A stretch of 64,000 nt of DNA from an uncultured Caldilineaceae bacterium (GCA_951812725.1 OX638330.1:3761405-3825404); one strand, 5' to 3'; positions 53,907 to 61,658 are shown, counted from the stretch's first letter. Translations and numbers: made by a program. The notes: generated by a model from the sequence alone, not told the origin.

Positions 53907-54833
53907 TCAGTCCAGGGTCATGCGCGGGTCGAGAGCGTCCCTCAGGCCGTCGCCGATGAAGTTGATGGCAAGCACGCAGATGGTGATCATCAGGCCGGGC
54001 GGGACCCAGAACCAAGGCATGTTCTCGATAATCTGGATATTCTGGGCCTCGTTGAGCATATTGCCCCAGCTGGGGGTCGGTACCTGTACGCCGAGGCCGA
54101 GAAAACTGAGGCCGGCCTCGGTGAGGATGGCGCCGGCGATGCCAAAGCTGGCGGCAACGGTGATTGGCGCCACGACATTGGGCAGGATGTGACGAATAAT
54201 GATCCATCTCTCCTCGACGCCTACGGCCTGGGCGGCCATGACATAGTCGGTTTCACGAATGGAAAGAATCAGGCTACGCACAAGACGGGCTACGCCTGTC
54301 CAGCCGATCAGACCGATCGCGAGCATAGAGTTAAAGATGCCAGGACCAATGAAAGATACGATCGCGATCAGGATAAGGAGGGTGGGGAAGGCCATGAACA
54401 TGTCGGTTATCCGCATGATCAGGGCATCAACGCGGCCGCCATAGTACCCGGCTACGCTGCCCAGAATCGTGCCGATGGTGACAAAGAGGGCGACGGCGAC
54501 GATACCCACCGACATCGAGACGCGACCGCCATAGACCACGCGGCTCCAGACGTCGCGCCCGGTGAGATCGGTGCCCAACAGATGGCCTTCCTCGCCAGGA
54601 GCGAGGCCGATTTCTCTGATTTCGATACGGTGAGGATGGATGGGGGCCACGACCGGCGCCAGGGGGAAGGCCACAAGTATCAACACAATCATCAGGACAG
54701 CGCTGGCCACGGCCAGCTTGTGACGACGAAATCGACGCCAAGCCCGACGATGCTGCGCGCCTGCTCCGCCCTCAACCGAATCGAGTGAGTCGGTTAGCTC
54801 CTGGAGTCCTGCAGCCTTGCCTTCAACGCTCAT
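53907..54833 (-). CDS. ABC transporter permease, DppC/OppC type
   Basis: A 308-residue inner-membrane permease. There is a cytoplasmic N-terminus with a basic RRFRRHK stretch, then a first helix near 38-58, a periplasmic loop with the family sequence LLGTDLTGRDVWSRVVYGGR, and five further helices. The EAA loop contacting the ATPase is YVMAAQAVGVEERWIIIRHI. A FLGLGVQVPTPSWGNML motif is typical of DppC/OppC. It forms a heterodimer with the permease at 54920. No ATPase gene lies in the window. Confidence 0.94.
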   Translation of the reverse strand: MSVEGKAAGLQELTDSLDSVEGGAGAQHRRAWRRFRRHKLAVASAVLMIVLILVAFPLAPVVAPIHPHRIEIREIGLAPGEEGHLLGTDLTGRDVWSRVVYGGRVSMSVGIVAVALFVTIGTILGSVAGYYGGRVDALIMRITDMFMAFPTLLILIAIVSFIGPGIFNSMLAIGLIGWTGVARLVRSLILSIRETDYVMAAQAVGVEERWIIIRHILPNVVAPITVAASFGIAGAILTEAGLSFLGLGVQVPTPSWGNMLNEAQNIQIIENMPWFWVPPGLMITICVLAINFIGDGLRDALDPRMTLD

Positions 54834-54919
54834 GGCAAAGTCTGCGTCTTGCTGCTGATTTTTGGCCGCCGCCAGATGCCCGGCAGGCGGGATCGAGAGC
54901 GACCGAAATGAAGAGTCTA

Positions 54920-55903
54920 TTATTCATAGCGGATGCGGGGGTCGATACTCCCGTATGTTAAATCTGTAATGAGGTTGCTGAAGACGATGACAAAAGCCGT
55001 GACCAGAGTCATACCCATGATGAGAGGATAGTCGCGGGTGGCAACGCCGTCCAGAAAGAGAATGCCCATTCCGGGCCAGTTGAAGATGGTCTCGATGATG
55101 ATTGCGCCGCCAAAAAGACCGGGTAGGCGCAGACCGATGATGGTGATCACAGGCAGGAGGGCGTTACGCAGGGTATGGCGGAGAATCACTACTTTCTCGC
55201 TCAATCCTTTGCTGCGGGCGACGGTGATATAGTCGAGCCGAACGACCTCGAGCACGCTGGAACGGGTGTAGCGCATGATGCCGGCTGTCGTCTCCAAGCC
55301 CAACACTGTTGCGGGCAGGGCCAGATATTTCAGGCGATCCAGCGTCGTTCCCCACAGGCCGAAATCGCTACCGATCGTAGTATAGCCACTGGTCGGCAGC
55401 CATCCCAATTTCAGTGAAAACAGATAGATCGCGCCTATGGCGGCAAAAAATCCTGGAATGGAGATACCGATAAAGGTAAGAAAGGTGAGCACATAATCGG
55501 GCGTGGTGTATTGATTCAAGGCTGAGAATATGCCGAGCGGGATACCGAGAACAATGGAGATCGCCATGGCCACGGCCATAAGGCGCAAGGTAGCGGGAAG
55601 ACGCCGCGCGACCTCATCAGCGACCGGGATTTTGCTGCGGATGCGCACGCCCAGATTGCCTTGGAGGAGGCCGCCCATCCAACTTAAATAGCGAATGTGC
55701 GCCGGTCGGTCCAACCCGTACTTTTCTCGCAACGCGTCGGCGTGGGAGCCTTCATCTCCGCCGACCCCAGTCTCCGGATTCATGAGGACCATGGCAGCCA
55801 CTGCGTCGCCCGGGGCGAGTTCGGTAAAAGAGAAGGTTATGATGGTAATTCCAAACAGGACTGGCAGCATCTGGACGATGCGGCGAAGAATGTAGCGGTT
55901 CAT
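54920..55903 (-). CDS. ABC transporter permease, DppB/OppB type
   Basis: A 327-residue inner-membrane permease with six helices. The N-terminus MNRYILRRIVQMLPVLFG and the LAPGDAVAAM loop are family hallmarks. The EAA loop is YITVARSKGLSEKVVILRHT, and the C-terminal helix region includes ETIFNWPGMGILF. The ATG at 55903 aligns with the decayed copy at 58130. It is downstream of the binding-protein gene with a strong intercistronic hairpin between them. Confidence 0.94.
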   Translation of the reverse strand: MNRYILRRIVQMLPVLFGITIITFSFTELAPGDAVAAMVLMNPETGVGGDEGSHADALREKYGLDRPAHIRYLSWMGGLLQGNLGVRIRSKIPVADEVARRLPATLRLMAVAMAISIVLGIPLGIFSALNQYTTPDYVLTFLTFIGISIPGFFAAIGAIYLFSLKLGWLPTSGYTTIGSDFGLWGTTLDRLKYLALPATVLGLETTAGIMRYTRSSVLEVVRLDYITVARSKGLSEKVVILRHTLRNALLPVITIIGLRLPGLFGGAIIIETIFNWPGMGILFLDGVATRDYPLIMGMTLVTAFVIVFSNLITDLTYGSIDPRIRYE

Positions 55904-55940
55904 AGGCAAGCCCAGTAGTGAGTAGAGAGGAGTGAAGAGT

Positions 55941-55968
55941 GAAGAGTGAGAAACGGGTCTCACTCTTC
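55941..55968. promoter_or_regulatory. Intercistronic hairpin between binding protein and permease
   Basis: GAAGAGTGAGA (55941-55951) pairs perfectly with TCTCACTCTTC (55958-55968) over a 6-nt loop. It lies just after the binding-protein stop, where such stems commonly protect the upstream message and raise binding-protein output. A sequence-diverged but equally perfect stem lies at the equivalent place in the duplicated locus (58159-58190). Confidence 0.75.
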
Positions 55969-55998
55969 GCTCCTTAATTCCGCAATACTCGCGGTTCG

Positions 55999-57723
55999 TT
56001 ACTCTCCGGCAAGGTACCAGTTCACCGGGTAGCGCTCGGCAAACGGTTCGTCCAACTGGCGATAGACGTTATTGCAAACGTCGGCGCTGAAGGCGGAGTA
56101 CCGTCTCGGCCAGAAGACAGGAATTTCGCCCGCCTCTTCGGTGATAATCTCTGTGGCCCGGTGCAGCATATCCTTCCGTTTTTGCGGATCGGGTTCGGAC
56201 ATGGCGGCTTCGGACAACTGGTCAAACTCTTCGTTACAGTAGTGGCCTGCGTTGCGGCCAGCCGGCCAGCCACGATCACAGCCCAGTGAGAGCCTCAGTT
56301 GATCCGGGTTGAACCAGCCACAGCAGGCATAGGCCAGGTTAAAATCGTCGTTCTCCAAGACGCGGTCGACCCAAGCAGGACCATCCAAGTAGATGAGGTC
56401 CACCTTTATGCCGACATCGTTCCAATACTGTTGCATGGCGGCGTGGATACGCTTGCTCTGGTCATCCTGGTAGTAGGTGACGAAGTCCACCTCCATTTCG
56501 GGGTCCCAGCCGGCTTCATCCAACAGGGCGCGGGCCTTGTCGGGGTCGAAATCGTATGTGGCAATATTGGGGCTGACGAAGTCGGGATTGGTGAGCCTCA
56601 GGTGGAGCACTTCAGCCAAATCGCCGTAGTAAGCTTCGGCCATGGCTTCGCGGTCAAGCGAATACAGGAGCGCCTGCCGTATACGCACGTCCTGCCAGAG
56701 CGGTTTGTTCTGGTTAGGAAAGACAGTCAGACCCCCGGCGATCTTATCGCCAAGCAGGACGATACTGGGGTCGTCCTTGTAGCGTTCATATTCGACTGCT
56801 GTCACGCGTCCGGCCATGTGGATTTCACCGTTCTCGAGCGCGGCATAGGCGGTTGTGCCGGTCAGGCCGATGCGGAAGATAATGCGGTCAAGGTAGGGCC
56901 GGCCGGCGTAGTAGTCCTCGTTGGCATTCAGGATGTAGAACTGATCGGGCTCGAAGTCACCCATCGTGAAGGGGCCGGAACCGATCGGATTGCGGACGGC
57001 GTATTCGGTATCGCCCAGGTCGGCGAAGGCGATGCCTTCGAGCAGATGGCTCGGCCAGATGTTGAAGGCGGCCATATTGTTGAGGACGCTGCCGCGCGGC
57101 GCCACCAGGTTCAACTCAAGGGTGAAGTCGTCGAGCACTTTGATGCCTGAAATTTCATCGGCTTCGCCGGCTTCAAATTCGGCGGCGCCGACCAATTGAT
57201 CCAGGCCGGAGGTACGGCCGTGGGAGGCGCCGGTATCGGGATGGAAGAACATCTCGAGCGAGAACTTTACGTCTTCAGCAGTCAGCTGCTCACCGTCGTG
57301 GAAGCGCACGTCATCGCGCAGGTTAAAGGTATAGGTGAGTCCGTCTGCGGAGACTTCCCAGCTTGTGGCCACGTCTGGATGGACGGAAACGGCATCAGTA
57401 TCGCGGTCGATCAACTGGCTAAAGAGATAGTCATCGCGGGCGCTGAAGATGAACCAGTTGCTGCCGGTCATGGCGCCAGCGCCGCCGGCCACCACCACCT
57501 CGCCGCCGTACTCTGGCGGTGAATCGGTGCAGATATGCATATGGTCGCTATCCAAGTCTGCCTCATCGTACCAAGGCTCGGCTGGCTCAGCCATGGTCTC
57601 CTCTGCGCTCTCCTCCTGCATTTCTGCCTGTTCTGACGCGACGGGCGCGACGCAGGCTGCGACCATCCAGACCAACAGAATAAGGAAAACGGCGAATCCA
57701 ACGTACTTCCGTGAAGTCGACAT
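55999..57723 (-). CDS. ABC transporter substrate-binding lipoprotein, family 5
   Basis: A 574-residue SBP_bac_5 protein. The signal peptide ends in a lipobox (VWMVAAC) at Cys24, followed by a Glu/Ala/Pro-rich tether. The mature domain shows ADGLTYTFNLRDDVRFHDGE (the family signature region), FFHPDTGASHGR, and later AGWDPEMEVDFVTYYQDDQS and YWNDVGIKVDLIYLDGP. It would bind a peptide, oligosaccharide or related solute outside the membrane. The ATG at 57723 follows GGGGGGATGAAACG. It is the first gene of the long run down to 44696. Confidence 0.95.
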   Translation of the reverse strand: MSTSRKYVGFAVFLILLVWMVAACVAPVASEQAEMQEESAEETMAEPAEPWYDEADLDSDHMHICTDSPPEYGGEVVVAGGAGAMTGSNWFIFSARDDYLFSQLIDRDTDAVSVHPDVATSWEVSADGLTYTFNLRDDVRFHDGEQLTAEDVKFSLEMFFHPDTGASHGRTSGLDQLVGAAEFEAGEADEISGIKVLDDFTLELNLVAPRGSVLNNMAAFNIWPSHLLEGIAFADLGDTEYAVRNPIGSGPFTMGDFEPDQFYILNANEDYYAGRPYLDRIIFRIGLTGTTAYAALENGEIHMAGRVTAVEYERYKDDPSIVLLGDKIAGGLTVFPNQNKPLWQDVRIRQALLYSLDREAMAEAYYGDLAEVLHLRLTNPDFVSPNIATYDFDPDKARALLDEAGWDPEMEVDFVTYYQDDQSKRIHAAMQQYWNDVGIKVDLIYLDGPAWVDRVLENDDFNLAYACCGWFNPDQLRLSLGCDRGWPAGRNAGHYCNEEFDQLSEAAMSEPDPQKRKDMLHRATEIITEEAGEIPVFWPRRYSAFSADVCNNVYRQLDEPFAERYPVNWYLAGE

Positions 57724-58029
57724 CGTTTCATCCCCCCTTGTCATTGATGCGATGCGCCCAGTAGTGTGGACGCGAACCGGGTGCATGAATCCAAACATCC
57801 CAACAGTCGGCACTTTAGCAGGGATTGCTATTGCGGCCGGCAGAGACAGGCAGTTGACCTCAGGATAGTTCTCCCGGTCATCCCAAACAGGCGACGATCG
57901 CAGCCCGATTCGGCATGACTAGAGCAAATCACGGTGAATGGGATTTCTCACCGCCATGCTTGCCGTAGAGGCAAGATACAGAATGATCCGGGAGAGATCG
58001 ATACCTACGAAACACAGTCGCAAAAATCT
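57724..58029. other. Intergenic region upstream of the binding-protein gene
   Basis: Should contain the promoter of the transporter run, but I could not identify a convincing -35/-10 pair. It also holds what is probably the eroded remainder of a second permease gene beyond the recognisable stretch at 58070-58130. Confidence 0.45.
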
Positions 58030-58069
58030 TGCCGCGATTACTATGCCACACATTCAGACTGCGCAAAAT

Positions 58070-58130
58070 CCATTCCAAACGCAGGACGGGCATATTGCAG
58101 ACAATACGGGCGAAGGATGTAGCGGTTCAT
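58070..58130 (-). pseudogene. Decayed dppB-like permease remnant
   Basis: From the ATG at 58130 the minus strand reads MNRYILR, identical to the start of the intact permease at 55903, and then breaks by frameshift while still matching RIV..MPVL in another frame. The match fades within ~60 nt. The upstream spacer, including the hairpin at 58159-58190, also matches the intact locus. This was the permease partner of the second binding-protein gene (62409 onward) before decay. Confidence 0.75.
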
Positions 58131-58158
58131 GGGCAATACCAGGAGTGAATAGAGAGGA

Positions 58159-58190
58159 GTGAGAAGTGAGAAAAAACTCTCACTTCTCAC
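58159..58190. promoter_or_regulatory. Intercistronic hairpin, duplicated-locus copy
   Basis: GTGAGAAGTGAGA (58159-58171) pairs perfectly with TCTCACTTCTCAC (58178-58190). It matches the position of the hairpin at 55941-55968, but both arms differ in a compensating way, so the stem has been kept while its sequence changed. The transposon now separates it from its upstream binding-protein gene. Confidence 0.7.
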
Positions 58191-58213
58191 TCTTTATTTC
58201 TCAGTCCTTGCGG

Positions 58214-58221
58214 TATTTATT
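58214..58221. repeat. Target-site duplication, left copy
   Basis: TATTTATT directly abuts the left terminal GGGG of the transposon. The identical octamer abuts the right end at 62406-62413. Eight bases is the usual duplication length for IS1595-family elements. Confidence 0.9.
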
Positions 58222-58234
58222 GGGGATTATATAC

Positions 58235-58263
58235 TTGACGCCACCAAGAAAATGAGTTAGAAT
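58235..58263 (+). promoter_or_regulatory. Promoter in the left inverted repeat
   Basis: TTGACG (58235-58240) and TAGAAT (58258-58263) are spaced by 17 nt and read inward. The -35 lies in the terminal repeat. The corresponding position of the right repeat reads TTTAATG and does not make a promoter, so only the left end drives transcription into the element. Confidence 0.75.
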
Positions 58264-58304
58264 GAAAGTATGACAACTCACAATTCTTGGAGGAAATGAT
58301 GGTG

Positions 58305-58493
58305 TCAAGTGTGATTCAAGCGAACGGTGATTTTGACAAAACCGTCACCGCGCTCTTCGTGAATTCCCGACGCGGGTTCCTGAACGGGATGTCGCTTGCA
58401 GTATTCGACCAGCCAACCCAGGAGGGTCGCGTAAGGTTCGGGAATCGTGATTTTGGATGTCTTGCAGCGTGGGGTACAATCGGTCTTGACCAT
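58305..58493 (-). CDS. Small protein of unknown function opposite the transposase leader
   Basis: A 62-residue frame on the minus strand with an excellent ribosome binding site (AGGAGG, 7 nt before the ATG). The product reads naturally (KITIPEPYATLLGWLVEYC, GDGFVKITVRLN) and is not hydrophobic. A competing plus-strand frame beginning near 58296 also has GGAGG but passes through a terminator-like hairpin, so I favour the minus-strand gene. Function is unknown; a regulatory role toward the transposase is possible because it is antisense to the transposase leader. Confidence 0.5.
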   Translation of the reverse strand: MVKTDCTPRCKTSKITIPEPYATLLGWLVEYCKRHPVQEPASGIHEERGDGFVKITVRLNHT

Positions 58494-58520
58494 TGCCTTT
58501 CCTCCTACAGGGACAGGCTG

Positions 58521-58566
58521 CACAGACCCACCGACTCCTTCCTTAGACTGGCGAAGTCGGTGGGTC
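58521..58566 (+). terminator. Perfect 14-bp hairpin, attenuator-like
   Basis: CAGACCCACCGACT (58521-58534) pairs perfectly with AGTCGGTGGGTCTG (58553-58566), followed by CTGTTTTATT. It lies in the leader between the inverted-repeat promoter and the transposase start, so it could attenuate transposase transcription. It is also immediately upstream of the minus-strand small gene. Confidence 0.75.
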
Positions 58567-58659
58567 TGCTGTTTTATTCGGTTGTCCCAATGATTGATTG
58601 GAATTCTGATTTTGTCAAACTGAAGTGCGGAATCCCCTCTGTATCAAAGCGAGGTTGCA

Positions 58660-59583
58660 ATGGTCGGTAGAGAGTACGACAGCCTGTATCAGATGATGGA
58701 GACATTCCCGACGGAAGAGGCGTGTGTCCTGCATCTTGAAAGGTTGCGCTGGCCTGATGGCGTCGAGTGTCCTCTGTGCCAGTCACAGAGAAAGCCGTAC
58801 CGTCTCAAGAAGAAGCTCAAGTACAAGTGTGCAGACTGCCGCAAGGAGTTCTCGGTTCGCAAGGGGACGATTTTCGAGGAAAGCAGGCTCCCGCTTCGCA
58901 AATGGTTTGCCGCCGCTTGGCTGATGGCTTCACACCGCAAGGGCATCCCCTCTACCCAGCTGGCCCGTGAGATAGGCGTAACGCAGAAGACGGCGTGGTT
59001 CATGTTGAGCCGGTTACGGGAAGTGTGGGCCAACCTTGAAGAGCCGGGCGACCCTTTTGACGGCGAGGTCGAAGTTGACGAGACCTACATCGGCGGCAAG
59101 GAAGGCAACAAACACGCCAAAGACAAGCTGAACGCCGGACGAGGGCCGGTTGGCAAGATTCCGGTTGCCGGAGTCAGATCTCGGGAAGATGGACAGGTGC
59201 GCGCCGAAGTGATAGACGGGGCCAACCGGTCTGAACTCCATCGTTTCGTTCATGCTCACGTTGTGCCGGGCTCATCGGTTTACACGGACGAGGCACTGGC
59301 CTATCGGGGCCTTGTTGAGTACGACCACCAGAGCATCAATCACAGCGTGGGAGAGTACATCAAGGGACGGGTTCACACGAACGGGGTCGAGAGTTTCTGG
59401 TCGATGCTGAAACGGGGCTACGTGGGGGTGTTCCATCACTTCAGCCACAAGCACCTGCACCGCTACCTGTACGAGTTTGCAGGCCGTTGGAATATGGGCG
59501 ATGCGGTCGGCTCTGTCAGGATGGACATTCTGCTGTGGGCATCGGTGGGAGTGCGGCTGACTTACGAGGAATTGATTGAGTAG
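58660..59583 (+). CDS. IS1595-family transposase
   Basis: A 307-residue transposase. The N-terminal zinc ribbon has Cys37-x2-Cys40 and Cys57-x2-Cys60 (VECPLC, KCADC). A helix-turn-helix region follows (STQLAREIGVTQKTAWFML). The ISXO2-like catalytic domain carries Asp140 (EVDETYIGGKEGN), Asp210 (VYTDEALAY) and Asn241/Glu244 (HTNGVESFWSMLKRGYVGV), giving the spacing usual for this family. All motifs are intact, so it may be active. The ATG has a modest purine tract (AGCGAGG) upstream. It is the only gene in the element with an obvious mobility function. Confidence 0.96.
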   Translation: MVGREYDSLYQMMETFPTEEACVLHLERLRWPDGVECPLCQSQRKPYRLKKKLKYKCADCRKEFSVRKGTIFEESRLPLRKWFAAAWLMASHRKGIPSTQLAREIGVTQKTAWFMLSRLREVWANLEEPGDPFDGEVEVDETYIGGKEGNKHAKDKLNAGRGPVGKIPVAGVRSREDGQVRAEVIDGANRSELHRFVHAHVVPGSSVYTDEALAYRGLVEYDHQSINHSVGEYIKGRVHTNGVESFWSMLKRGYVGVFHHFSHKHLHRYLYEFAGRWNMGDAVGSVRMDILLWASVGVRLTYEELIE

Positions 59584-59610
59584 GTTGGCCTATGCGTTCT
59601 CTGTGTTTAG

Positions 59611-60156
59611 TTATTTCTGTTCTTTTTCTTCCCTATCTAAAGGCACAAGATTGTATTTTCCTGAAGACCATGCTGAATAGAGAGCATCGGCTAATTTTGA
59701 CCGCGCATCGCCTTCTTGGTCTCTGTTGGTACGGAGCCACTCCTCGCTGTCATCTTTGATTTTGTTAATGATAAAGTTGACAGTGTCACCTTGCCACAAC
59801 ACGCCCCAATGATTTCTCAACGAGAATCCTACTGCGACAATAAGTAGTATACAGAGGGCAAGTGAAACGCTGAATATGGCATTCCATACATCAGGTGAAA
59901 TGCCCAGTAGTTTCTTGAATTGTGTTGTAGTAGTCAGGGTGCCGACAAGGGTTATCCCGATTCCCAGCAATGCAAGACCAGACGTTCTCCGATCTAGAAT
60001 GGACTGGTGCATTGTCAGAATTCTGAAGAGACTGTCAGAGGTGGTAATTATAGTTGCACTGTTGCGCGCTATGTATACAGGAGCATCCCCCTGTCCAATG
60101 CTTTCGAGTTTCTTTTCTAGGGAATCATAGCTTCTTTGTCCGCTTCTATACGTCAT
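59611..60156 (-). CDS. Transposon cargo: two-helix membrane protein of unknown function
   Basis: A 181-residue protein. A soluble, polar N-terminal ~55 residues (YDSLEKKLESIGQGDAPVYI) is followed by two transmembrane segments (about 60-78 and 90-112) separated by a short loop, then a soluble C-terminus with charged ends (DREEKEQK). Its start overlaps the stop of the zinc-ribbon gene, so it is translationally coupled. No family is recognised. It ends close to the transposase stop, convergent with it. Confidence 0.75.
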   Translation of the reverse strand: MTYRSGQRSYDSLEKKLESIGQGDAPVYIARNSATIITTSDSLFRILTMHQSILDRRTSGLALLGIGITLVGTLTTTTQFKKLLGISPDVWNAIFSVSLALCILLIVAVGFSLRNHWGVLWQGDTVNFIINKIKDDSEEWLRTNRDQEGDARSKLADALYSAWSSGKYNLVPLDREEKEQK

Positions 60157-60391
60157 CTGTGTTGCTGTTATCTGTATTTGACGTATCAGGGTCCATCAGA
60201 ATTTCAGGAAGATGCTCGAATTTCAATCCGCAATTGCTGCAAAAGACAACATCCATGCTTGATGGACGAGAGACCACTAGGAATGAGTTGTTTTTGCATA
60301 AGGGACAAGGCCCAGTTGCCCCTTTTCGCTCAAGCGCGGACCCTACTCTAATCACTTCTGAATCGGTTTGAGTTTGAGTTATTTCGCCCAT
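60146..60391 (-). CDS. Transposon cargo: small zinc-ribbon protein
   Basis: An 81-residue protein with a treble-clef/zinc-ribbon motif Cys-x2-Cys (GPCPLCKNN) and Cys-x2-Cys (FCSNCGLKF), spaced by about 20 residues. The C-terminal tail is Asp/Asn/Thr-rich. The ATG at 60391 has AGGAG 8 nt upstream and a perfect-consensus promoter behind it. Its last 11 nt overlap the membrane gene. It could bind nucleic acid or a partner protein; no named family is evident. Confidence 0.75.
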   Translation of the reverse strand: MGEITQTQTDSEVIRVGSALERKGATGPCPLCKNNSFLVVSRPSSMDVVFCSNCGLKFEHLPEILMDPDTSNTDNSNTDDV

Positions 60392-60417
60392 TGATTTTCT
60401 CCTTGCGGACAAAGTTT

Positions 60418-60446
60418 ATTATACACCACTATGGAAAGAGTGTCAA
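60418..60446 (-). promoter_or_regulatory. Consensus promoter for the minus-strand cargo genes
   Basis: On the minus strand TTGACA (60446-60441) and TATAAT (60423-60418) are separated by exactly 17 nt, a perfect sigma70 consensus. The transcript would start about 20 nt before the AGGAG of the zinc-ribbon gene. Confidence 0.9.
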
Positions 60447-60466
60447 GAGTAATCGGATAAAGTATA

Positions 60467-60495
60467 TTGACCTCCTGTCTGACACGTGGTAAGCT
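60467..60495 (+). promoter_or_regulatory. Promoter for the plus-strand cargo operon
   Basis: TTGACC (60467-60472) and TAAGCT (60490-60495) are 17 nt apart. The predicted start, near 60502-60504, coincides with the first base of the nested inverted repeat. It is divergent from the promoter at 60418-60446, with only about 20 nt between the two -35 boxes. Confidence 0.65.
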
Positions 60496-60503
60496 GGAGA
60501 CAA

Positions 60504-60613
60504 CCACAGCAGTACTGAAGTATGTTGTCAGTTGAATAGGATAGATTGGGAAAGAGGGCGCATTGCGCCCCCTTGTTGGACTGACAACAAACAGAATCGT
60601 GGTACTGCTGTGG
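60504..60613 (+). ncRNA. Candidate structured RNA: three nested inverted repeats
   Basis: The outer stem CCACAGCAGTAC (60504-60515) with GTACTGCTGTGG (60602-60613) is 12 bp and perfect. The middle stem TGTTGTCAGT (60523-60532) with ACTGACAACA (60580-60589) is 10 bp and perfect. The inner hairpin is GGGCGC-ATT-GCGCCC (60556-60570). The whole 110-nt structure begins at the predicted transcription start and ends about 43 nt before the first cargo gene. It could be a regulatory leader, a processed small RNA, or a DNA cruciform recognised by a protein. No known riboswitch is recognised. Confidence 0.65.
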
Positions 60614-60656
60614 TAGCGAGCCACTTTCTCTCGTCTACCATCAAGGGGGCACCGCG

Positions 60657-61403
60657 ATGAACAGGTCAAGGTATCTGATCGGCGTGCTTGTGCTGGTTGC
60701 AGTCTTCTTTGCACCACAGCTGCTTCGTGCTTCTGAGGGAATCACTTTGGAGGGGTTGTCTGAGAGGATAGATGAATTGTTCCGTCGTGAGGGTGTTTCT
60801 GATGATAGAATTTCCGCCCTTGAGACTCAGGCTGCTCCTACTGCTACTAACACGCTTCGGCCTACGCCTTATCGAACGGCTACGGCGCAGGCTAGAGCAA
60901 CTGTACGGAAAGAAAGAGCAAATGCTACAGCGACGGTCAGATTCAGGAATCAACAGAGGGCAAGGGTCACTGCTACTGCCCAGGCCAATGCTACTTCAAC
61001 GGCACAGGCAAATAGTGGACCCAGTGCAGTTGCGGTTGAAATGTGGAAGAAATCAACAGCCCCTGTTACTGAGGTAGTTTCGACGTCATTGTTGGAGGTA
61101 GCCCGCCTGTTTGAAATTCCAGGATACGTCTCTTCTGGAGATGTAATATATTTGAAGACCCTTTTGTGGCAAATTCAGTTGGCTTATGAAGATGCTCTTG
61201 CTATTGTTTCTCCATCGTCTCTAAGTCATGTTCACGAGGTTTTTCTGAGAGCAATGAGTTACTGCAATTCAGGAGCAGGTTATACTCTTTCTGCACTTGA
61301 AGACTCTGATGCGAATGACTTAGAAAATGCTATTCTTGCTTTCGAGGAATGCGGGTACAGCATGGAGAGGGCAACTCAGATGTTGGAAGCGATTCAGAGA
61401 TGA
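60657..61403 (+). CDS. Transposon cargo: secreted or anchored protein with Thr/Ala-rich linker
   Basis: A 248-residue protein. The N-terminal signal segment (LIGVLVLVAVFFAPQLLRA) directs it out of the cytoplasm. A short coiled-coil-like stretch (GLSERIDELFRREGVSDDRI) is followed by a Thr/Ala/Pro-rich linker (about 58-122; PTATNTLRPTPYRTATAQAR) of the sort common in Chloroflexota surface proteins, and a helical C-terminal domain (about 130-248) with three cysteines that has no recognised family. A start with CACCGCG upstream and weak ribosome binding; the structured leader lies just before it. It heads the five-gene cargo operon. Confidence 0.8.
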   Translation: MNRSRYLIGVLVLVAVFFAPQLLRASEGITLEGLSERIDELFRREGVSDDRISALETQAAPTATNTLRPTPYRTATAQARATVRKERANATATVRFRNQQRARVTATAQANATSTAQANSGPSAVAVEMWKKSTAPVTEVVSTSLLEVARLFEIPGYVSSGDVIYLKTLLWQIQLAYEDALAIVSPSSLSHVHEVFLRAMSYCNSGAGYTLSALEDSDANDLENAILAFEECGYSMERATQMLEAIQR

Positions 61404-61427
61404 TGAGGAGAGCGAGGAGTGTCTGCC

Positions 61428-61658
61428 GTGACAGAACAAGGAGAACGAGTTTATATCAATCCGGGTGAAGGTGTCATAGTTTCTTCTGAACGAATTGCAG
61501 CACTTGAATCCGAACGCATTCACTTTGCAACAAAGGCTGATATTGCCGATCTGAGGACAGAAATGGCAAGAATGGAATCACGTCTTACTTGGCGAATGAT
61601 TCTCATAGGAGCCATTTTTCAAGCTGTCGGTATTGGGGCAATCAAGTACTTGCCTTAA
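61428..61658 (+). CDS. Transposon cargo: coiled-coil protein with C-terminal membrane anchor
   Basis: A 76-residue protein starting with GTG (GAGGAG 8 nt upstream). VYINPGEGVIVSSERIAALE is followed by a coiled coil (TKADIADLRTEMARMESRL) and a single C-terminal transmembrane helix (MILIGAIFQAVGIGAIKY). This coil-plus-anchor layout resembles DUF1640-like and XhlA-type phage holin-associated proteins. The resemblance is by architecture, not proven. It follows the secreted protein by 24 nt. Confidence 0.75.
   Translation: MTEQGERVYINPGEGVIVSSERIAALESERIHFATKADIADLRTEMARMESRLTWRMILIGAIFQAVGIGAIKYLP

Noticed and set aside
53907..55903. Assignment of the transporter as a dipeptide importer
   Set aside because: DppB/DppC-type permeases also serve oligosaccharides and other solutes; the neighbouring sugar-type enzymes make a peptide substrate no more likely than a carbohydrate.
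58287..58670. Plus-strand frame of 127 codons behind GGAGG at the left end of the transposon
   Set aside because: It runs through a perfect terminator-like hairpin and reads less like a protein than the opposite-strand 62-codon frame with AGGAGG. Not fully excluded.
60504..60613. Retron-type or riboswitch assignment for the nested repeat
   Set aside because: The flanking 12-bp complementarity recalls a retron a1/a2 pair, but no reverse transcriptase is nearby and no known riboswitch core is visible.
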